Shown: one piece after another, positions 62,127-64,000 of the stretch
How the letters are laid out: the number at the start of each line of letters is the position of its first letter
Numbering within the stretch: position 1 is the stretch's first letter
NCBI RefSeq assembly: GCF_000756375.1
Contig: NZ_JNFD01000002.1
Span: 124,001 to 188,000 of the forward strand
Direction of reading: 5' to 3'
DNA length: 64,000 nt
From: Sphingopyxis sp. LC81
GTDB taxonomy: Bacteria; Pseudomonadota; Alphaproteobacteria; Sphingomonadales; Sphingomonadaceae
The notes under the pieces: model-generated
The model's input: the letters and a program-made list of their open reading frames with translations, nothing else
Told to the model about the DNA's origin: nothing
Databases searched by the model: none
Translations under genes and position numbers: made by a program

Positions 62127-63363
62127 ATTTCTCTCCCGCAAAAATGTCCTTGAGCCCCGGGTCGAGCCCGTTGCCGACCTCCGGGCAATGCGTTCCCGAT
62201 GGGCCGTACATCGCGGCGACGCAGCGGTTGCACGCGGTGCAGCCCGAAACATCACTGGCGCCACTTTGCCATTTCGCGATCAGCGCCGGATCGTGGATCA
62301 GCGCGCGCGCCAGCGCGATCGCATCGAAGCCTTCGGCGACCGCCTGCCGTGCCCCGGCGAGCGACTGGATGCCCCCCAGATAGGCAAGCTTCATTGGCGT
62401 CCGGCCCAGCGCCGCCTTCAGCTGCAGCGCGGGCTCCATCAGGTAATTTTCGTGAAACGGGGGCAGCTTTGGCACGCTGCGCTTCAGGATCGCGAATTGC
62501 AGTTTCGCCAGCAGCCCGCCCTGCATCGCCGCAAGATCGTCATAGGGCAGCGCGCTGCCGAACATCGCCCATGTGCTTTCGATGTTGCGCCCCGCCGACA
62601 GCACCAGCATGTCGGCGCCCGCCGCTTCGAGCGCGCGCGCGGTCACAATCGCGTCGTCGACCGTCGCGCCGCCGGGCACCGCATCGGTCAGGTTGATCTT
62701 GGCGAGAATCGCGAGCCGCCCGCCGGTCGCACGCTTGACCGCCGCCAGTACCTCGGCAGGAAAGCGCGCGCGGTTCGCGGCCGATCCGCCATAGCCATCC
62801 TTGCGGAAGTTGGAGAGTGGCGAGATGAACTGGTTGAGCAGATAGCCATGCCCCATATGGATTTCGAGCGCATCGAAACCCGCTTCTTCGGCCAACTCTG
62901 CGGCGCGCGCGAACTCGCCCGTCACCATCTCCATGTCGGCGCGGGTCATTGCGCGCTGAAAAAAGCGGCCCTTCAATACCCCCATCTTGTCGATCCCGCC
63001 CGATGCCGACATTGCGCGCGGCGTCGACAGGTCGTCGATCTGGCAAAAGCTGCCGCCGTGGGTGATCTGCGCCGACGCCTTGGCGCCCTCGGCGTGGATC
63101 GCATCGGTGACCGCGCGGTAATGCGGCACGCTTTCGCGGCTCAGCATTCCCTGTCCGGGCAGCGTGCGGCCATCGGGCGAGACGGCGAGATAGGCGAGCG
63201 TCGTCATCCCCACGCCGCCGCGCGCATAGGCGCGGTGAAAATCCATGAGCGCGCGGGTGGGGAAGGTCGCCTTGCTCATCATCTCGTTCGCGCCCGAACG
63301 GATGAAGCGGTTTTTGAGCGTGAGCGGGCCGATCGTCACGGGGGTGAACGGATCGCCGGTCAT
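62110..63363 (-). CDS. Old Yellow Enzyme-family NADH:flavin oxidoreductase with Cys-rich tail
   Basis: A 417-residue FMN-dependent TIM barrel. VTIGPLTLKNRFIRSGANEM starts the fold, ASAQITHGGSF and EIHMGHGYLLNQFISPLSN (active-site H/H pair region) are family blocks, and YLGGIQSLAGARQAV with IALARALIHDP closes the barrel. The tail SGCTACNRCVAAM…HC holds four Cys like the Fe-S site of dienoyl-CoA reductase or BaiCD, but the FAD/NAD domains that follow in those enzymes are missing. An enoate or dienoate steroid reductase is likely. It overlaps the SDR by 17 bases and the second SnoaL gene by four. Confidence 0.88.
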   Translation of the reverse strand: MTGDPFTPVTIGPLTLKNRFIRSGANEMMSKATFPTRALMDFHRAYARGGVGMTTLAYLAVSPDGRTLPGQGMLSRESVPHYRAVTDAIHAEGAKASAQITHGGSFCQIDDLSTPRAMSASGGIDKMGVLKGRFFQRAMTRADMEMVTGEFARAAELAEEAGFDALEIHMGHGYLLNQFISPLSNFRKDGYGGSAANRARFPAEVLAAVKRATGGRLAILAKINLTDAVPGGATVDDAIVTARALEAAGADMLVLSAGRNIESTWAMFGSALPYDDLAAMQGGLLAKLQFAILKRSVPKLPPFHENYLMEPALQLKAALGRTPMKLAYLGGIQSLAGARQAVAEGFDAIALARALIHDPALIAKWQSGASDVSGCTACNRCVAAMYGPSGTHCPEVGNGLDPGLKDIFAGEKYAEPA

Positions 63364-63800
63364 GACGCGGGTTCCGCGATCAGGTCGGCGGGCGCGTCCT
63401 TGGCCCAGAAATCGGTTTCGACGCGCTTCGCGATCCGCCAGCCTTCGGCGGTGCGGACGAGATCGTCGACATAGGTACAGCCGACGAAAAACAGCTCATC
63501 GCCCGATGATCGCGCCAGCCGCATCGGGTTGAACAGCATCGTGCGCGCGCTCGCGCGGTCGCCTTCGAGCCGGATCAGCGGCAGTCCGATCAGGTGCTGG
63601 GTCAGCGGAAAGGATGCGAGCGCGCCCTTCAGCCACGCCTTCATCGTCGGCCATTCGCCCGCGGCGCCGCCCGCCGCGCGATAGTCGACCGTCGCGCCGG
63701 GGACGAACACCGCGTCCAGCGCGTCATAATCCTTCGCGTCGATCGCAAAGACATAGGCGGCGAGCAATTGCTGGATCGCGATGATGTCGTCGGCGCTCAT
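63360..63800 (-). CDS. SnoaL-like/NTF2-fold protein, second dehydratase candidate
   Basis: A 146-residue SnoaL_4-type protein. AIQQLLAAYVFAIDAKDYDAL carries the Tyr and Asp five residues apart, as in the first SnoaL protein of this operon (Tyr24/Asp29), and LTQHLIGLP supplies the His. The end WRIAKRVETDFWAKDAPADL is typical. The start at 63800 follows GGGACGAG. With the OYE, two SDRs and the other SnoaL it forms a coupled operon (4-17-base overlaps). The likely role is dehydration of a hydroxysteroid, but a plain binding protein cannot be excluded. Confidence 0.72.
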   Translation of the reverse strand: MSADDIIAIQQLLAAYVFAIDAKDYDALDAVFVPGATVDYRAAGGAAGEWPTMKAWLKGALASFPLTQHLIGLPLIRLEGDRASARTMLFNPMRLARSSGDELFFVGCTYVDDLVRTAEGWRIAKRVETDFWAKDAPADLIAEPAS

Positions 63801-63813
63801 CTTACTCGTCCCT

Positions 63814-64000
63814 TCAGCCGAAATTGGCCTGCCCACCGTCGAGCGGGATCGTCGCCCCGGTCAGATAGCTGAGGTCGGGGCCGCACAGCGCTGCCACCGC
63901 ATTGCCAATATCGTCCTCGCAGTCGCCGACGCGGCGCAGCGGGATCGTGCGGAAGAACGCCTCGGCCTCCTCCGGGTTGTCGTCGACCCAGCCTTGCAGT
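63814..64000 (-). CDS. Short-chain dehydrogenase/reductase, C-terminal part (runs off the right edge)
   Basis: The minus-strand frame from the window edge to the TGA at 63814-63816 encodes a typical SDR C-terminus: FFRTIPLRRVGDCEDDIGNA, ALCGPDLSYLTGATIPLDGG, then QANFG. It contains the substrate-loop end and the conserved GxxIPLDGG. It lies 13 bases upstream of the second SnoaL gene and belongs to the same operon. Confidence 0.85.
   Translation of the reverse strand, partial: LQGWVDDNPEEAEAFFRTIPLRRVGDCEDDIGNAVAALCGPDLSYLTGATIPLDGGQANFG

Noticed and set aside
1-64000. CRISPR array, insertion sequences or prophage
   Set aside because: No regularly spaced repeats, transposase or phage structural genes were recognised on either strand.

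Overview
The window looks like a chromosomal segment of a high-GC sphingomonad (Alphaproteobacteria, Sphingomonadaceae, probably Sphingopyxis-like). Support for this: the aroA-cmk-rpsA-ihfB core block with a divergent FYDLN-acid gene, the cyoABCD-SURF1-RegB/RegA order, long TonB-dependent receptors, paired extragenic palindromes, and meta-cleavage/steroid genes typical of the group. Assignment is from gene content and protein similarity recalled from memory; no database search was run.

Layout. (1) 1-7.1 kb: a uronate/polysaccharide locus on the minus strand: the 5' end of an ECF sigma factor leaving the window, kduI, a secreted PHP-like protein, a TonB-dependent receptor (TBDR) and a FadR-type regulator. 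(2) 7.4-9.2 kb: a YdeI-like protein and an MFS carrier. (3) 9.4-16.2 kb, plus strand: cytochrome bo3 quinol oxidase cyoABCD, a SURF1 protein and a RegB/RegA redox two-component system, with end-to-end overlaps. (4) 16.2-24 kb: prolyl oligopeptidase, DUF4112 protein, an orphan solute-binding lipoprotein, an alpha/beta hydrolase, tRNA-Leu(UAA) and an ABC-2 exporter. (5) 23.8-29.4 kb: housekeeping block ihfB, rpsA, cmk, aroA, FYDLN protein, tRNA-Ala(GGC), Rrf2 regulator. (6) 29.5-33 kb: two small exported proteins, an HD-domain protein, an enoyl-CoA hydratase behind a LiuR-like palindrome, then decayed sequence. (7) 33-43.5 kb: a divergent amino-sugar locus: creatininase-family, RidA and enolase-superfamily enzymes on the minus strand; TBDR, GH20 hexosaminidase, RpiR regulator and GntP permease on the plus strand. 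(8) 43.7-64 kb: a large catabolic cluster that I read as steroid (androgen or bile-acid type) degradation.

How the last region fits together. A KstD-type Delta1-dehydrogenase, a ketosteroid isomerase with its full catalytic triad, a second FAD dehydrogenase, an HsaA-like oxygenase, an extradiol dioxygenase, a C-C hydrolase and the hydratase/aldolase/acylating acetaldehyde dehydrogenase trio together cover A-ring activation, phenol hydroxylation, meta-cleavage and conversion to pyruvate plus an acyl-CoA. A second, tightly overlapping operon (59.8-64 kb) carries two SnoaL/NTF2 proteins, an Old Yellow Enzyme with an Fe-S-like tail, two SDRs and a DUF1214 protein. Its composition recalls bile-acid 7-dehydroxylation (BaiE/BaiCD/BaiA classes), but in a background built for aerobic ring cleavage. 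A 14-bp motif shared between the hsaA/hsaC intergenic region and the kstD/Lrp intergenic region suggests common control.

Most speculative points: the oxidised-amino-sugar reading of 33-43.5 kb and the Bai-like reading of 59.8-64 kb. No CRISPR array, insertion sequence, prophage or rRNA operon was seen.
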